Source: Cystobacter ferrugineus (GTDB lineage: Bacteria; Myxococcota; Myxococcia; Myxococcales; Myxococcaceae). From it: a DNA stretch of 64,000 nt. Every line of letters begins with the position of its first letter. Positions within the stretch are counted from its first letter, which is position 1. Shown here one piece after another: positions 49,301 to 58,104 of this stretch. The stretch is from the NCBI RefSeq assembly GCF_001887355.1, contig NZ_MPIN01000001.1, positions 845,932 through 909,931 on the forward strand. Reading direction: 5' to 3'. A program made the position numbers and the translations under genes. The notes beneath the pieces were generated by a model. It worked only from the letters and a program-made list of their open reading frames with translations, was not told the DNA's origin and searched no databases.

Positions 49301-50236
49301 ATGCGAATCGACCGACTCCTCGCCGGCCTGTTTCTCGCGACTCCTCTCGCGTGTGCTTCGTCCTCCTCCGCCTCGCGTCACGAGGCGCTGTCCGAGCCCT
49401 CCTCCCTTTCGATGACTCAATCCCCGGCCCGGACGGTCTCCGCCGTGGCACCCGGTCAAGAGGAGGTGGACTTGAGGGTGATGACCTTCAACATCCAGTC
49501 CGGCATCCAGGGACTCGACAGGGTGGCGGAGGTCATCCGCTCCGCCGCGCCCGACATCGTCGCGCTGCAGGAAGTGGATGTCCGCTCCATTCGGGCCAGT
49601 GGATTGGATCAGCCCGCCGTGCTCGCCGAGCGCACGGGGCTGCCGTATTACGCCCACTTCCGCACCACCTCGCTGTTTGGCGGGGACTATGGTGTGGCGC
49701 TCCTGTCGCGCTTCCCGCTGGAGTCCGTGCGGCAGCACCCGCTGCCCGTGGTGGAGGGCACCGAGCCGCGCACCCTGGCCCATGCCCTGGTGAAGGTGAA
49801 CGGGCAGGAGGTGAGTGTCTACGTCACCCACCTCACCCGGCGGCCCTTCAACAACGCCATCCGCGTGCGCCAGAGCGGGGCCATCATGGCGCTGGTGAGC
49901 CAGGATCCCCGGCCCAAGCTGCTCATGGGAGACATGAATGACACGCCCGAGTCCAACTCGTTGCGGCTCTTCAAGCGTGAGCTCATGGATGTGTTTGCCC
50001 AGCGCGGCGAGGGCTCCGACATCACCTACCCCCTGCCCATCATCCCCAGCCTGCGCCTCGACTACGTCCTGGCGAGCGAGCGCTTCATGCCCCGGCGCAG
50101 CAAGGTCCTGCGCGTGAAGGCCTCGGATCACTACCCGGTGGTGGCCGATCTCACCCTGCTCGGCCCCGTGCGCACGCCCAGCCCCCAGCTCGTCACGGGC
50201 GAGCCTGGCATGGCCTCCACTGCCAGCAGCCAGTAG
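49301..50236 (+). CDS. Endonuclease/exonuclease/phosphatase (EEP) family lipoprotein
   Basis: The 311-residue protein has a lipobox (ATPLAC, Cys18), a short linker and an EEP fold with the metal-site motifs FNIQSG, LQEVD, GDMNDTP and the terminal SDHYPV. Such secreted members hydrolyse DNA, phosphoesters or sphingomyelin-like lipids; the substrate here is unknown. It is divergent from the enoyl-reductase-like gene (191 bases) and ends 216 bases before the PKS operon. Confidence 0.87.
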   Translation: MRIDRLLAGLFLATPLACASSSSASRHEALSEPSSLSMTQSPARTVSAVAPGQEEVDLRVMTFNIQSGIQGLDRVAEVIRSAAPDIVALQEVDVRSIRASGLDQPAVLAERTGLPYYAHFRTTSLFGGDYGVALLSRFPLESVRQHPLPVVEGTEPRTLAHALVKVNGQEVSVYVTHLTRRPFNNAIRVRQSGAIMALVSQDPRPKLLMGDMNDTPESNSLRLFKRELMDVFAQRGEGSDITYPLPIIPSLRLDYVLASERFMPRRSKVLRVKASDHYPVVADLTLLGPVRTPSPQLVTGEPGMASTASSQ

Positions 50237-50301
50237 GAACTCCCCCCTCACACGGGGAGCCGTTGCACCAGGGTCTCATTGACTGTTCATTGAAAGACAT
50301 C

Positions 50302-50319
50302 CGTGACCCCAGGGTCACG
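50302..50319. promoter_or_regulatory. 18-bp palindrome, candidate operator of the PKS operon
   Basis: CGTGACCC-CA-GGGTCACG has perfect 8-bp arms around a 2-base centre. It lies 134 bases before the PKS start in a relatively AT-rich stretch. A dimeric repressor such as TetR/MarR/GntR type could bind here. TTGACT (50279-50284) just upstream looks like a -35 box but has no good -10 at 17 bases. The rest of 50237-50452 shows no clear feature. Confidence 0.45.
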
Positions 50320-50452
50320 TGTTGGATGGGCAAGTTGTCAGCCAGCCAGCATGTCCCGCGGGGGAGGGAGATCTGGGACATTCAATCTTCCGCTTCCCGG
50401 TCGCACCCTCGGGGTGGGGTGATTAACCGTCGATCCCCCACTCCTTTCAGGG

Positions 50453-51547
50453 ATGGCGTCGATGAACTCCGCAATCACCCAGGACTTCGCTCCCGTCATC
50501 CGTGCCGTGGAGCGACTGCTCCCGCAGCACTACTCCCCGCAGGATCAGATCATCGGGGCGCTGCGGGACCTGTGGGCCACGCGGCACTACAACGTCGAGC
50601 GCCTGGAGGAGTTGCATCGCTCGGTGCAGGTGGACGGCCGCTTCCTCGCCCTGCCCATCGAGCAGTACCACACGCTCACCACCTTCCAGCAACGCAATGA
50701 CGCGTGGATCAAGGTGGCCAGCGAGCTGGGCGAGCAGGTGGTGGGCAAGGCATTGGAGCGCACGGGGCTCACGCCGCGGGACGTGGACCACATCTTCTTC
50801 GTCACGGTGACGGGCATCTCCACGCCGAGCATCGACGCGCGGTTGATGAACCGCATGCGCATGCGCTCGGACGTGAAGCGCACGCCCATCTTCGGGCTGG
50901 GGTGCGTGGCGGGGGCGGCGGGCGTGTCGCGCGCCTCGGACTACCTGCGCGCGTGGAAGGACCAGACGGCGCTGCTCATCACCGTGGAGCTGTGTTCGCT
51001 GACGCTCCAGCGCGAGGACCTGTCCATCCCCAACATCATCGCCTCGGGGCTCTTCGGGGACGGGGCCGCGTGCGTGGTGTTGCAGGGGGCGGGCAAGGCC
51101 CCGGCGAACGCGGGCCCGCGGGTCGTGGCCACCCGCTCGGTGCTCTTCCCGGACACCGAGCGCATCATGGGCTGGGACGTGGTGGACTCGGGCTTCAAGG
51201 TGGTGCTGTCGGCCAAGGTGCCGCAGCTCGTGCGCGAGCACATCCGCCAGGACGTGGACGGCTTCCTCGCCGAGCAGGGGCTCACGCGCAAGGACATCAA
51301 GCACTGGGTGGCGCACACCGGCGGCCCCAAGGTGTTGCAGGCCTTCGAGGACTCGCTGGAGCTGGTGGCGGGCTCGCTGGAGCGCTCCTGGAAGTCCTTG
51401 CACGAGGTGGGCAACCTGTCCTCGGCCTCGGTGCTCTTCGTGTTGGGTGACACCCTGGCGGCGGGCGTGGCCCAGCCCGGCGACTGGGGCGTGATGATGG
51501 CCATGGGTCCGGGCTTCTGCGCTGAACTCGTGCTGCTGCGATGGTGA
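50453..51547 (+). CDS. Type III polyketide synthase (first cassette)
   Basis: The 364-residue protein is a chalcone-synthase-fold enzyme. The catalytic triad is Cys151 (GLGCVAGAAG), His288 (HWVAHTGGPK) and Asn321 (GNLSSAS). It would take an acyl starter from CoA or from the adjacent ACP, add malonyl units and cyclise the chain, giving pyrone, resorcinol or quinone-type products. The GCVAGAAG nucleophile region is like that of many bacterial type III PKSs such as PKS18. ACP and ligase genes follow on the same strand with 71- and -4-base spacing. The ATG at 50462 (MNSAITQ) has a better-spaced ribosome-binding site, so the start could be nine bases later. Confidence 0.92.
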   Translation: MASMNSAITQDFAPVIRAVERLLPQHYSPQDQIIGALRDLWATRHYNVERLEELHRSVQVDGRFLALPIEQYHTLTTFQQRNDAWIKVASELGEQVVGKALERTGLTPRDVDHIFFVTVTGISTPSIDARLMNRMRMRSDVKRTPIFGLGCVAGAAGVSRASDYLRAWKDQTALLITVELCSLTLQREDLSIPNIIASGLFGDGAACVVLQGAGKAPANAGPRVVATRSVLFPDTERIMGWDVVDSGFKVVLSAKVPQLVREHIRQDVDGFLAEQGLTRKDIKHWVAHTGGPKVLQAFEDSLELVAGSLERSWKSLHEVGNLSSASVLFVLGDTLAAGVAQPGDWGVMMAMGPGFCAELVLLRW

Positions 51548-51618
51548 GCCGGCGGGACGGCTCGCCCTCTTTCGAGGCTCCTGCCAGGGGGGCCTCGCTT
51601 CCTTGCCGGAGGTACGCC

Positions 51619-51900
51619 GTGGTTGAGCATGAGCTGGTGGTCCTCGATGAAATCCGCCGCATCGTTTCCCATGAGCTGGAGTGGAGTGGCCCGGTGGAGC
51701 CCGTGCATCACCTGATGCGCGACCTGCAACTCGACAGCCTGGGTCTCACGGTGCTGGCGGTGGAGCTGGAGAATCGCTTCCGCATCCGCCTGTCCATGGA
51801 GGACTCGGTGGGCGTGGTCACGGTGGGAGACCTCATGCACCTGGTGGCCTCGCGGCTGTCGGGTGGCACCCGGGACGCCTTCGTGGAAGGCGCGCCATGA
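51619..51900 (+). CDS. Acyl carrier protein (first cassette)
   Basis: The 93-residue protein has an ACP fold with the phosphopantetheine Ser40 in DLQLDSLGLTVLAVELE. It would carry the fatty acyl group made by the downstream ligase to the type III PKS. The GTG at 51619 is chosen because GGAGG (51607-51611) lies just upstream; an ATG at 51541 would overlap the PKS gene and add a non-ACP extension. Its stop overlaps the ligase start (ATGA). It is clearly different from the ACP of the second cassette in the segments outside DxxxDS. Confidence 0.9.
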   Translation: MVEHELVVLDEIRRIVSHELEWSGPVEPVHHLMRDLQLDSLGLTVLAVELENRFRIRLSMEDSVGVVTVGDLMHLVASRLSGGTRDAFVEGAP

Positions 51901-53651
51901 AGGGGCCCCCGCTGCCGCGCGTGAAGTACCCCACGCTCAACGAGGCCCTGGTGGGCGCGGCCCGTGGGCGGCTCGGGCTCATCTTCGTGGACGCGGCCGA
52001 GCGCGAGACGCATCTGCCCTGGGCCCAGGTGTACGAGCGGGCCCGCCGCACGGCCTCGGGGCTGCACCGTCTGGGAGTGCGGCCCGGGGATCGCGTGGCG
52101 CTGCTGCTGCCCACCTCGCCGGGCTTCATGGACGCGTTCTTCGGCACGCTCCTGGCGGGCGCGGTGCCGGTGCCGCTCTATCCCCCGGTGCGCCTGGGCC
52201 GGCTGGAGGAGTACCACCGCTCGACGGCGCGCATGTTGGAGGTGTCGGGCGCGGCCGTGGTGCTCACGGACTCGAAGGTGCGGCTGCTCCTGGGCGCGCC
52301 CGTGGCGGCGGCGCGTCCCCGGTTCGGGTGCCTGACGGTGGAGGACGTGTCGCGCGAGGGGGGGGAGCTGGCGCTGTCCGTCACGCCCCAGTCCCTCGGC
52401 CTCATCCAGTTCTCGTCGGGCTCCACGGTGGACCCCAAGCCGGTGGCGTTGCGCCACGACAACCTGATGGCGCAGCTCGCGGCGCTGGAGGCGGAGATTC
52501 CGCCGCCGCTCGAGGGCGACCCCGTGGGCGTGTCGTGGCTGCCGCTCTACCACGACATGGGCCTCATCGGTTGTCTGCTCTCGGCGCTGTACTACCCGGG
52601 GAGCATGGTGCTCATTCCGCCCGAGGTGTTCCTCGCGCGGCCGGCGCTGTGGCTGCGCGCCCTGTCGCGCCACCGCGGCTTCGTGTCGCCCGCGCCCAAC
52701 TTCGCCTACGGGCTGTGCCTCAAGCGGGTGAAGGACGCGGAGCTGGAGGGCGTGGACCTGTCGGCCTGGCGGCATGCGCTCAATGGCGCGGAGCCCGTGT
52801 CGCTGGAGACGCTGCGGCGCTTCGGCGAGCGCTTCGCGCGCTGGGGCTTCCAACCGGGGGCGATGCGGCCCGTGTATGGGCTGAGCGAGGCGTCGCTCGC
52901 CGTCACCTTCCCGGTGGCGGGCCGGGGGCCGTACGCGCTCGGAGTGGACGCGCGGGTGCTGGCCATGGAGCGGCGCGTGGTGGACGGCGAGCGCCCGGTG
53001 GTGTCCGTGGGGCGTCCGGTGCCGGGCGTCGAGGTGCAGGTGCGCGACTCGCTGGGCCACGTGTTGCCGGAGCGGCGCGTGGGGCGGGTGTTCGCCCGGG
53101 GCCCCTCGGTGATGGAGGGCTACTTCGGCCTGCCCGAGGCCACGGTGCGCGCGTTGGACGAGGCGGGCTGGCTGGACACGGGGGACCTGGGCTTCGAGGC
53201 GGACGGCGAGCTGTTCCTCACCGGCCGCGCGAAGGACCTGGTCATCATCCGCGGCGCCAACCACGCGCCCCAGGAGTTCGAGGAGGCGCTGGAGGGCGTG
53301 GAGGGCCTGCGCACGGGGTGCGCGGTGGCGCTGGGCTTCACCCCCGAGGACGGCCAGGACGAGGCCCTGCTGGTGCTCGCCGAGCATGCGCCGGGGGCGC
53401 GGGTGGAGGGCCTGGAGGAGCGGGTGCGCGAGGCGGTGGTGGCGAGCACGGGCGTGCGGCCCCACACGGTGCGGGTGCTGGAGCCGGGCACGCTGCCGCG
53501 CACGTCCAGCGGCAAGCTGCGCCGGGGCGAGGCCTTGCGGCGCTTCCTCGCCAATGAGCTGACCGCGCCCAAGAAGGTGAAGACGGTGGGGCTCATGGTG
53601 GAGATGGCCCGGAGCGCGCTGGCCTTCGCCCGGGCGGGGCGCGAGGAGTAG
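51897..53651 (+). CDS. Fatty-acyl-AMP ligase (first cassette)
   Basis: The 584-residue ANL enzyme has the acyl-adenylate core: FSSGSTVDPKPV (P-loop-like), WLPLYHDMGLIG, YGLSEASLAVT, DTGDLGFEADGELFLTGRAKDL and the A10 lysine in PRTSSGKLRR. GRAKDLVIIRGANHAPQ is typical of FAALs, which give acyl-AMP and load ACP or PKS instead of CoA. Its ATG overlaps the ACP stop by four bases, so ACP and ligase are coupled. A hairpin lies shortly after the stop. Confidence 0.92.
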   Translation: MKGPPLPRVKYPTLNEALVGAARGRLGLIFVDAAERETHLPWAQVYERARRTASGLHRLGVRPGDRVALLLPTSPGFMDAFFGTLLAGAVPVPLYPPVRLGRLEEYHRSTARMLEVSGAAVVLTDSKVRLLLGAPVAAARPRFGCLTVEDVSREGGELALSVTPQSLGLIQFSSGSTVDPKPVALRHDNLMAQLAALEAEIPPPLEGDPVGVSWLPLYHDMGLIGCLLSALYYPGSMVLIPPEVFLARPALWLRALSRHRGFVSPAPNFAYGLCLKRVKDAELEGVDLSAWRHALNGAEPVSLETLRRFGERFARWGFQPGAMRPVYGLSEASLAVTFPVAGRGPYALGVDARVLAMERRVVDGERPVVSVGRPVPGVEVQVRDSLGHVLPERRVGRVFARGPSVMEGYFGLPEATVRALDEAGWLDTGDLGFEADGELFLTGRAKDLVIIRGANHAPQEFEEALEGVEGLRTGCAVALGFTPEDGQDEALLVLAEHAPGARVEGLEERVREAVVASTGVRPHTVRVLEPGTLPRTSSGKLRRGEALRRFLANELTAPKKVKTVGLMVEMARSALAFARAGREE

Positions 53652-53671
53652 GCGCCCCGGGCGGCCCCCCG

Positions 53672-53717
53672 GAAAAACGAAGACGCCGGGCGCGCTGTGT
53701 GGGGCGCGCTCCGGCGT
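53672..53717 (-). terminator. Intrinsic terminator for the M43 peptidase gene
   Basis: A 13-bp stem with one bulge (ACGCCGGGCGCGC / GCGCGCTCCGGCGT, 53683-53717) is followed, on the minus strand, by CTTCGTTTTTCC. It lies between the convergent FAAL (+) and metallopeptidase (-) genes and may serve both. Confidence 0.65.
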
Positions 53718-53744
53718 CGGGACGGCGGGGACTTCAGCCGCGAA

Positions 53745-54626
53745 TCACAGACCGCGGTAGGTCTTCACCATCGAGTCCATGCGCTCGATCTGGCCCGCGG
53801 AGAAGGTGTTCATGCAGGCGTCGTCGCTGTAGTCCATGAAGTTGGTGATGGGATCCAGGCCGGCGGAGGAGCAGGTGTCGCGGCCCGTGGGGCAACCCGA
53901 CGCCGGAGTGGACTCGGCCGGGGTGTCGCTCACGCTGTCATTCGTGGTGGTGCAGCCGCCCTGGAAGGTGTGGTACAGGCCCAGCCAGTGGCCGACCTCG
54001 TGGGTGGCCGTGTCGCCCTGGTTGAAGGGGGCCGCGGTGCCGCCGGGCAGCGAGCTGTAGAGGATGACCACGCCGTCCATCTTCGGCTGCGACGAGTAGC
54101 TGGAGGGGAAGGTCGCCCAGCCCAGCAGGCCGCCGCCCATGTTGTTGGAGTAGACGTTGAGGTCGCCCGCGCCGCCCTTGCGCAGCGCGTTCTTCATCTG
54201 CGTCTCGTAGGTGCCGCCCGTGGTGGTGTACCAGGAGTTGTTGGCGGTGGTGTCCGTGCTCACGAGCGAGAACTTGAAGGGCGTCTTCGAGTAGGCGGCG
54301 TTGAGCACGGAGATCTGGTTGGCGATCGCCGTGGCGCTCAGGGCGCCCGCGCCCGAGGTGTTGGTGATGGTGTGCCAGTAGACCTTGATGGTCACCGAGC
54401 CCGGGGTGCGCGCCTGGCCCTTCACCGTCCCCGCGATGGCCTGCTCCACCGCGTTCCTCTCGGCCTCGCTCAGGTCCTTCGTCACGCAGCCGCGCGCGAA
54501 GCCCTGCTCCTGGGGCGCCGACTCCTCAACGGGCAGCTGATCCACCTCGGTACAGCCACCGAGCGCCAGGACCGAACCCAGGACCACCGCGAACTTGCCA
54601 CTCTTCGACACGACGCTGCGGGACAT
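53745..54626 (-). CDS. M43 (pappalysin-like) zinc metallopeptidase lipoprotein
   Basis: The 293-residue protein has a lipobox (ALGGC, Cys25) and the metzincin zinc motif HEVGHWLGLYH (209-219) with the Met-turn NFMDYSDD (Met264). The cysteines around 225-252 fit the disulfides of M43B cytophagalysin-like enzymes. It probably cleaves proteins outside the cell or on the surface. It sits alone between the two PKS cassettes on the same strand as the second. No functional link to lipid synthesis is visible. Confidence 0.92.
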   Translation of the reverse strand: MSRSVVSKSGKFAVVLGSVLALGGCTEVDQLPVEESAPQEQGFARGCVTKDLSEAERNAVEQAIAGTVKGQARTPGSVTIKVYWHTITNTSGAGALSATAIANQISVLNAAYSKTPFKFSLVSTDTTANNSWYTTTGGTYETQMKNALRKGGAGDLNVYSNNMGGGLLGWATFPSSYSSQPKMDGVVILYSSLPGGTAAPFNQGDTATHEVGHWLGLYHTFQGGCTTTNDSVSDTPAESTPASGCPTGRDTCSSAGLDPITNFMDYSDDACMNTFSAGQIERMDSMVKTYRGL

Positions 54627-54744
54627 TCCAACTCCTCGGGGGAAAGTTGGAAATCTTCTACTTCAGGGAATTAAGAACAGGCAAGGGAGCGAGCTCTTTT
54701 TCTAAAAGTATGAGAAACAACCAAAACGGGTGGGCTGGGATTTT

Positions 54745-56589
54745 TCAGTGCACCACGGCCACGGGGGGCGGCGGCTTCACCAGGAGGGAGAGGGCCTCGA
54801 ACTCCTCGATGTTCTGGCGGATGTAGGCGCGCTTGAGCTTGCCGCTGGTCGTCTTGGGCAGGGACTGGGGCGGCACGGGGACGACGCGGTTGGGACGGAC
54901 TCCGGCGCCCTGGAAGACGGTCTCCTCCACGTGCTTGCACAACTGGCGCAGCGCGTCGGGCTTGCTCTCGGTCGTCTCGCACACGATGACGATGTCCTCG
55001 GTGCCCGTCTGGGCGTTGTTGACGCCCACCGCCGCCACGCAGCCCACGCGCACGCCCGCCACGCGCCCGGCGGCGTTCTCCATGGTGTACGGGTGGTGGT
55101 TTTCCCCCGCCTTGATGATGAGATCCTTGCTGCGCCCGCAGATGAAGAGCTCTCCGCCGGCGAGGTAGCCCAGGTCTCCGGTGTACAGCCAGCCGTCGCG
55201 CAGCACCGCGTCCGTGGCCTCGGGGTTCTGGTAGTAGCCGCTGAAGAGGGACGTGCCGCGCAGGAGGATCTCCCCCTCATGGCGCTCGGGCACCGGGTGG
55301 CCCTCCTCGTCCACGATTCTCAACTCGATGCCCTTGAGCGGCCGGCCCACGCCGTGCACCACGAGCGCGTCGGTGTGGGGGCCCGGGGCCAGGGGCACGG
55401 CCTCGCGCCGCGTGGCCAGGGCCGTGCGCGAGAGCGTCTCGACGCGCAGGGGCTCGCCCCGCATGCGGCACGTCACCCCCACCACCATCTCCGCCATGCC
55501 GTAGGACGGCCGCCACGCCTCCGCCTCGAAGCCATGGGGGCCGAAGCGCTCGGTGAACTGGTGCACCGTGTCGGCGTGGATGAACTCCGCGGCGTTGTAG
55601 GCGCGCTTCCAGGCGCTCAGGTCCAGGCCGTCCAGCTCCGCGTCCTTGATCCGCTTGACGCACAACTGGTAGGCGAAGTTGGGCGCGAAGCACGAGGTGG
55701 CGCGAAAGGCGTGCATCGTCCACAGCCAGCGCGAGGGCTTGAGCAGGAAGCCGAAGGGCGGCAAGAGCGCCGTGGGCAGGCCGTGGACGAGCGAGGCCAG
55801 CACGCTCGCCACCAGACCCATGTCGTGGAAGAGCGGCAGCCAGCAGACCATCAGGTCATCCGAGTCCCACCCGCCGCCCTCGCCGATGGCCGCGCAGTTG
55901 GCCAGCAGCGCCCGGTGGGAGATCTGCACGCCCTTGGGCGCGTCCGTGGTGCCCGAGGTGAACTGGATGAAGGCCGTCTCGTTCGCGTCCAGGGTGGGCG
56001 GGGTGAGGGGCTCGGCGTCGGCCACCAGGTCCGTGGGGACGGCCACGAAGGGGGTGGGGTGGCCGGACTCGGGGGTGTACTCGGCGAGCGCCTCGTGCGC
56101 CAGGTCCACGAAGTCCGGATCGATGAGCATGGCGCGGGCGCCGAGCAGCCGCAGCTTCGCGCGCAGCCGCTCGCCCCAGGCCTGCACGGACACCTTGGAG
56201 GAGGGCAGCTCGATGAGACAGGGCGTGGCGCCCACCAGCCCGCAGGCCAGGAAGCACTCGAGGAACTCGGGGCTGGTGTCGAACGAGAGCACCACCCGGT
56301 CCCCGTGCCGCACGCCGCGCGCGCGCAGGTTGGCGCCCAGGCGCAGGGTGTTGTGCAGCAGGTCCCCCGCGGTGAGCACGGTGAGCCGCTCCTCCAGGTC
56401 CACGAAGTAGAGCAGGGGCTGGGAGGGGCGGGTGCGTCCCCAGTGCACCACGGCCTCGGCCAGCGAGTGCACGGGGGCGGGCTGGGCGCGCGTGGGGGCG
56501 CGAGGGGCGAGCTGCCGGCTCGGGTGACGCCCCGCTCCGGGGCCGAGTGCGATGGGACCCGTCTGTCGCCGCAGCGGCTCGTGGCTCAT
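54745..56589 (-). CDS. Fatty-acyl-AMP ligase / acyl-CoA synthetase (second cassette)
   Basis: The 614-residue ANL enzyme has FTSGTTDAPKGVQISH (P-loop), WLPLFHDMGLVASV, YGMAEMVVGVT, YTGDLGYLAGGELFICGRSKDLI and the A10 lysine in PKTTSGKLKR. An N-terminal extension of about 40 residues (Arg/Pro/Ala-rich) is unlike the first cassette. KDLIIKAGENHHPYTME is like FAALs, but CoA-ligase activity cannot be excluded. It follows the PKS by 55 bases. Given the ACP at the start of the operon, acyl-ACP formation is the likely role. Confidence 0.9.
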   Translation of the reverse strand: MSHEPLRRQTGPIALGPGAGRHPSRQLAPRAPTRAQPAPVHSLAEAVVHWGRTRPSQPLLYFVDLEERLTVLTAGDLLHNTLRLGANLRARGVRHGDRVVLSFDTSPEFLECFLACGLVGATPCLIELPSSKVSVQAWGERLRAKLRLLGARAMLIDPDFVDLAHEALAEYTPESGHPTPFVAVPTDLVADAEPLTPPTLDANETAFIQFTSGTTDAPKGVQISHRALLANCAAIGEGGGWDSDDLMVCWLPLFHDMGLVASVLASLVHGLPTALLPPFGFLLKPSRWLWTMHAFRATSCFAPNFAYQLCVKRIKDAELDGLDLSAWKRAYNAAEFIHADTVHQFTERFGPHGFEAEAWRPSYGMAEMVVGVTCRMRGEPLRVETLSRTALATRREAVPLAPGPHTDALVVHGVGRPLKGIELRIVDEEGHPVPERHEGEILLRGTSLFSGYYQNPEATDAVLRDGWLYTGDLGYLAGGELFICGRSKDLIIKAGENHHPYTMENAAGRVAGVRVGCVAAVGVNNAQTGTEDIVIVCETTESKPDALRQLCKHVEETVFQGAGVRPNRVVPVPPQSLPKTTSGKLKRAYIRQNIEEFEALSLLVKPPPPVAVVH

Positions 56590-56644
56590 GGCTGTGACCT
56601 CGGGGGTGTGACCGTGGTGAAGAAACGGCTCTGGAGAAACGGAC

Positions 56645-57706
56645 TCAGAAGCGGACCAGGATGCCCTCGACGGTCAGTCCGGGTCCAAATCCCATCATCA
56701 CGCCGTACTCGCCGCGCTGGGGGTTGTCCGAGCGCAGCACCTCCTCGAGCACCAGCAGCACGGTGGTGGCGCCGCAGTTGCCGTACTCGCTGAGCACGTG
56801 CCAGCTCGCGCGCATGCGCGACTTGTCCAGCTTGAGCTGCTTGCCCAGGCCCTCGAGGATCTTCGGCCCGCCCGGGTGGATGAGCCAGTGCTTGATGTCA
56901 CCGGCCTTGAGCCCCTCGGGGCCGAGCAGCTTCTCCAGGAAGTCGTCCACGTGCTCGGCGAGCACGAAGGGCACGTAGGGCGACAGGTTCATGCGGAACC
57001 CGTCGTTGTGCATGTTCCAGCCCATCAGCTCGTGCGTGTCGTAGAGCTGCTCGGTGTGCGAGCGCAGGAACTGCACGCCCTCACCGTCCGGGGCGCTGCC
57101 CATCACCACCGTGCACGCCGCGTCGCCGAACAGGCCGTGGATCACCACCTGCTCGGGGTCCGGCGTGTCGTGGTAGTGCAGCGAGCTGTACTCGGAGGCG
57201 TTGGCGATGACGTACTCGTCCGGGCGCGCGGCGACGCTGTCCATGGCGGTGCGCAGCACGGGGAAGGCCGCGAAGCAGCCCATGTGCCCCACGAAGGTGC
57301 GGCGGATGCTGGAGGGCAGCCCGAGCTTCTTGGCGATGTACAGGTCCAACCCAGGCCCCGAGTAGCCCGAGTTGGTCGTCATGGTGAAGGCGCCCACGCG
57401 CGAGCGCTCCAGCTCGCCCAGCGCCTTCTGCACCGACTCCCCGGTGACCTGGAGGCCGACGCGCTCGTACACGCGCACCCGGTCCCCCACGCCCATCCGG
57501 CCCTTCTTGAGCTCCACGCGGGGATCCCACGCGAAGAAGCGGCGGCGCACCCCGGTGTTCTGGATGATGCGCTGGGCGTTGGGGACGTTCTTGAACCAGT
57601 CCTTGAACAGCCCCTCGTAGATTTCTTCCTGCGTGAGCGACAGCGGGGGAACGGCCGAGGCGATGGACAGCAGGGTGGGGCGACGCTCGGGTGCTACCGG
57701 CGTCAT
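56645..57706 (-). CDS. Type III polyketide synthase (second cassette)
   Basis: The 353-residue enzyme has the chalcone-synthase triad Cys144 (GHMGCFAAFP), His277 (HWLIHPGGPKIL) and Asn310 (LSEYGNCGATTVLLVLEE). FGPGLTVEGILVRF at the C-terminus is very typical of the family. The region before the nucleophile is MGC, unlike GCVAG of the first PKS, so the two belong to different subfamilies rather than being a recent duplication. Its ATG overlaps the ACP stop by four bases. The starter is likely fatty acyl-ACP. Confidence 0.93.
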   Translation of the reverse strand: MTPVAPERRPTLLSIASAVPPLSLTQEEIYEGLFKDWFKNVPNAQRIIQNTGVRRRFFAWDPRVELKKGRMGVGDRVRVYERVGLQVTGESVQKALGELERSRVGAFTMTTNSGYSGPGLDLYIAKKLGLPSSIRRTFVGHMGCFAAFPVLRTAMDSVAARPDEYVIANASEYSSLHYHDTPDPEQVVIHGLFGDAACTVVMGSAPDGEGVQFLRSHTEQLYDTHELMGWNMHNDGFRMNLSPYVPFVLAEHVDDFLEKLLGPEGLKAGDIKHWLIHPGGPKILEGLGKQLKLDKSRMRASWHVLSEYGNCGATTVLLVLEEVLRSDNPQRGEYGVMMGFGPGLTVEGILVRF

Positions 57707-58041
57707 GCCGCCTCCGAGTCCAGTGCCTCGAGCCCGTCGCCCAGGGAGGCCTCGTCGCCCGTCACGTTCGCGTCCTGGGGCTGCGGCTGGCGCTCGTCGA
57801 TGAAGTCCACCAGGCTGCCCACCGTGTCATGTCCCCGGCGCGACGCCTTGATGTACCAGGGGGTGAACTCGATGTTGGCCACCTCGTCCTTGAGCCGGGA
57901 GATCATCGACTCCAGGTGGAAGGAGTCCATGCCCAGGTCGTACGTCATCGAGGAGAACTCGTTCACGTCGTCCGGGTACAGGCCCGTGTGGGTGGCCAGG
58001 ATGATGTTGCGAACGTGATCCAGAATCTCCTGCCGGTGCAT
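57703..58041 (-). CDS. Acyl carrier protein (second cassette)
   Basis: The 112-residue protein has the phosphopantetheine Ser40 in YDLGMDSFHLESMISRL and a C-terminal acidic extension of about 25 residues. The ATG at 58041 follows the strong ribosome-binding site AGGAGGT. It is the first gene of the minus-strand cassette and is coupled to the PKS. A promoter with an operator-like repeat lies 64-91 bases upstream. Confidence 0.88.
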   Translation of the reverse strand: MHRQEILDHVRNIILATHTGLYPDDVNEFSSMTYDLGMDSFHLESMISRLKDEVANIEFTPWYIKASRRGHDTVGSLVDFIDERQPQPQDANVTGDEASLGDGLEALDSEAA

Positions 58042-58104
58042 ACGGACCTCCTGCCGGGGGGCGGGGCTGCGATCATCGCCTTCCCCGTTCGGCCACTTTT
58101 CCAG

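Noticed and set aside
50240-50259. 6-bp stem CTCCCC / GGGGAG after the EEP gene
   Set aside because: Weak stem, no T-run; not convincing as a terminator.
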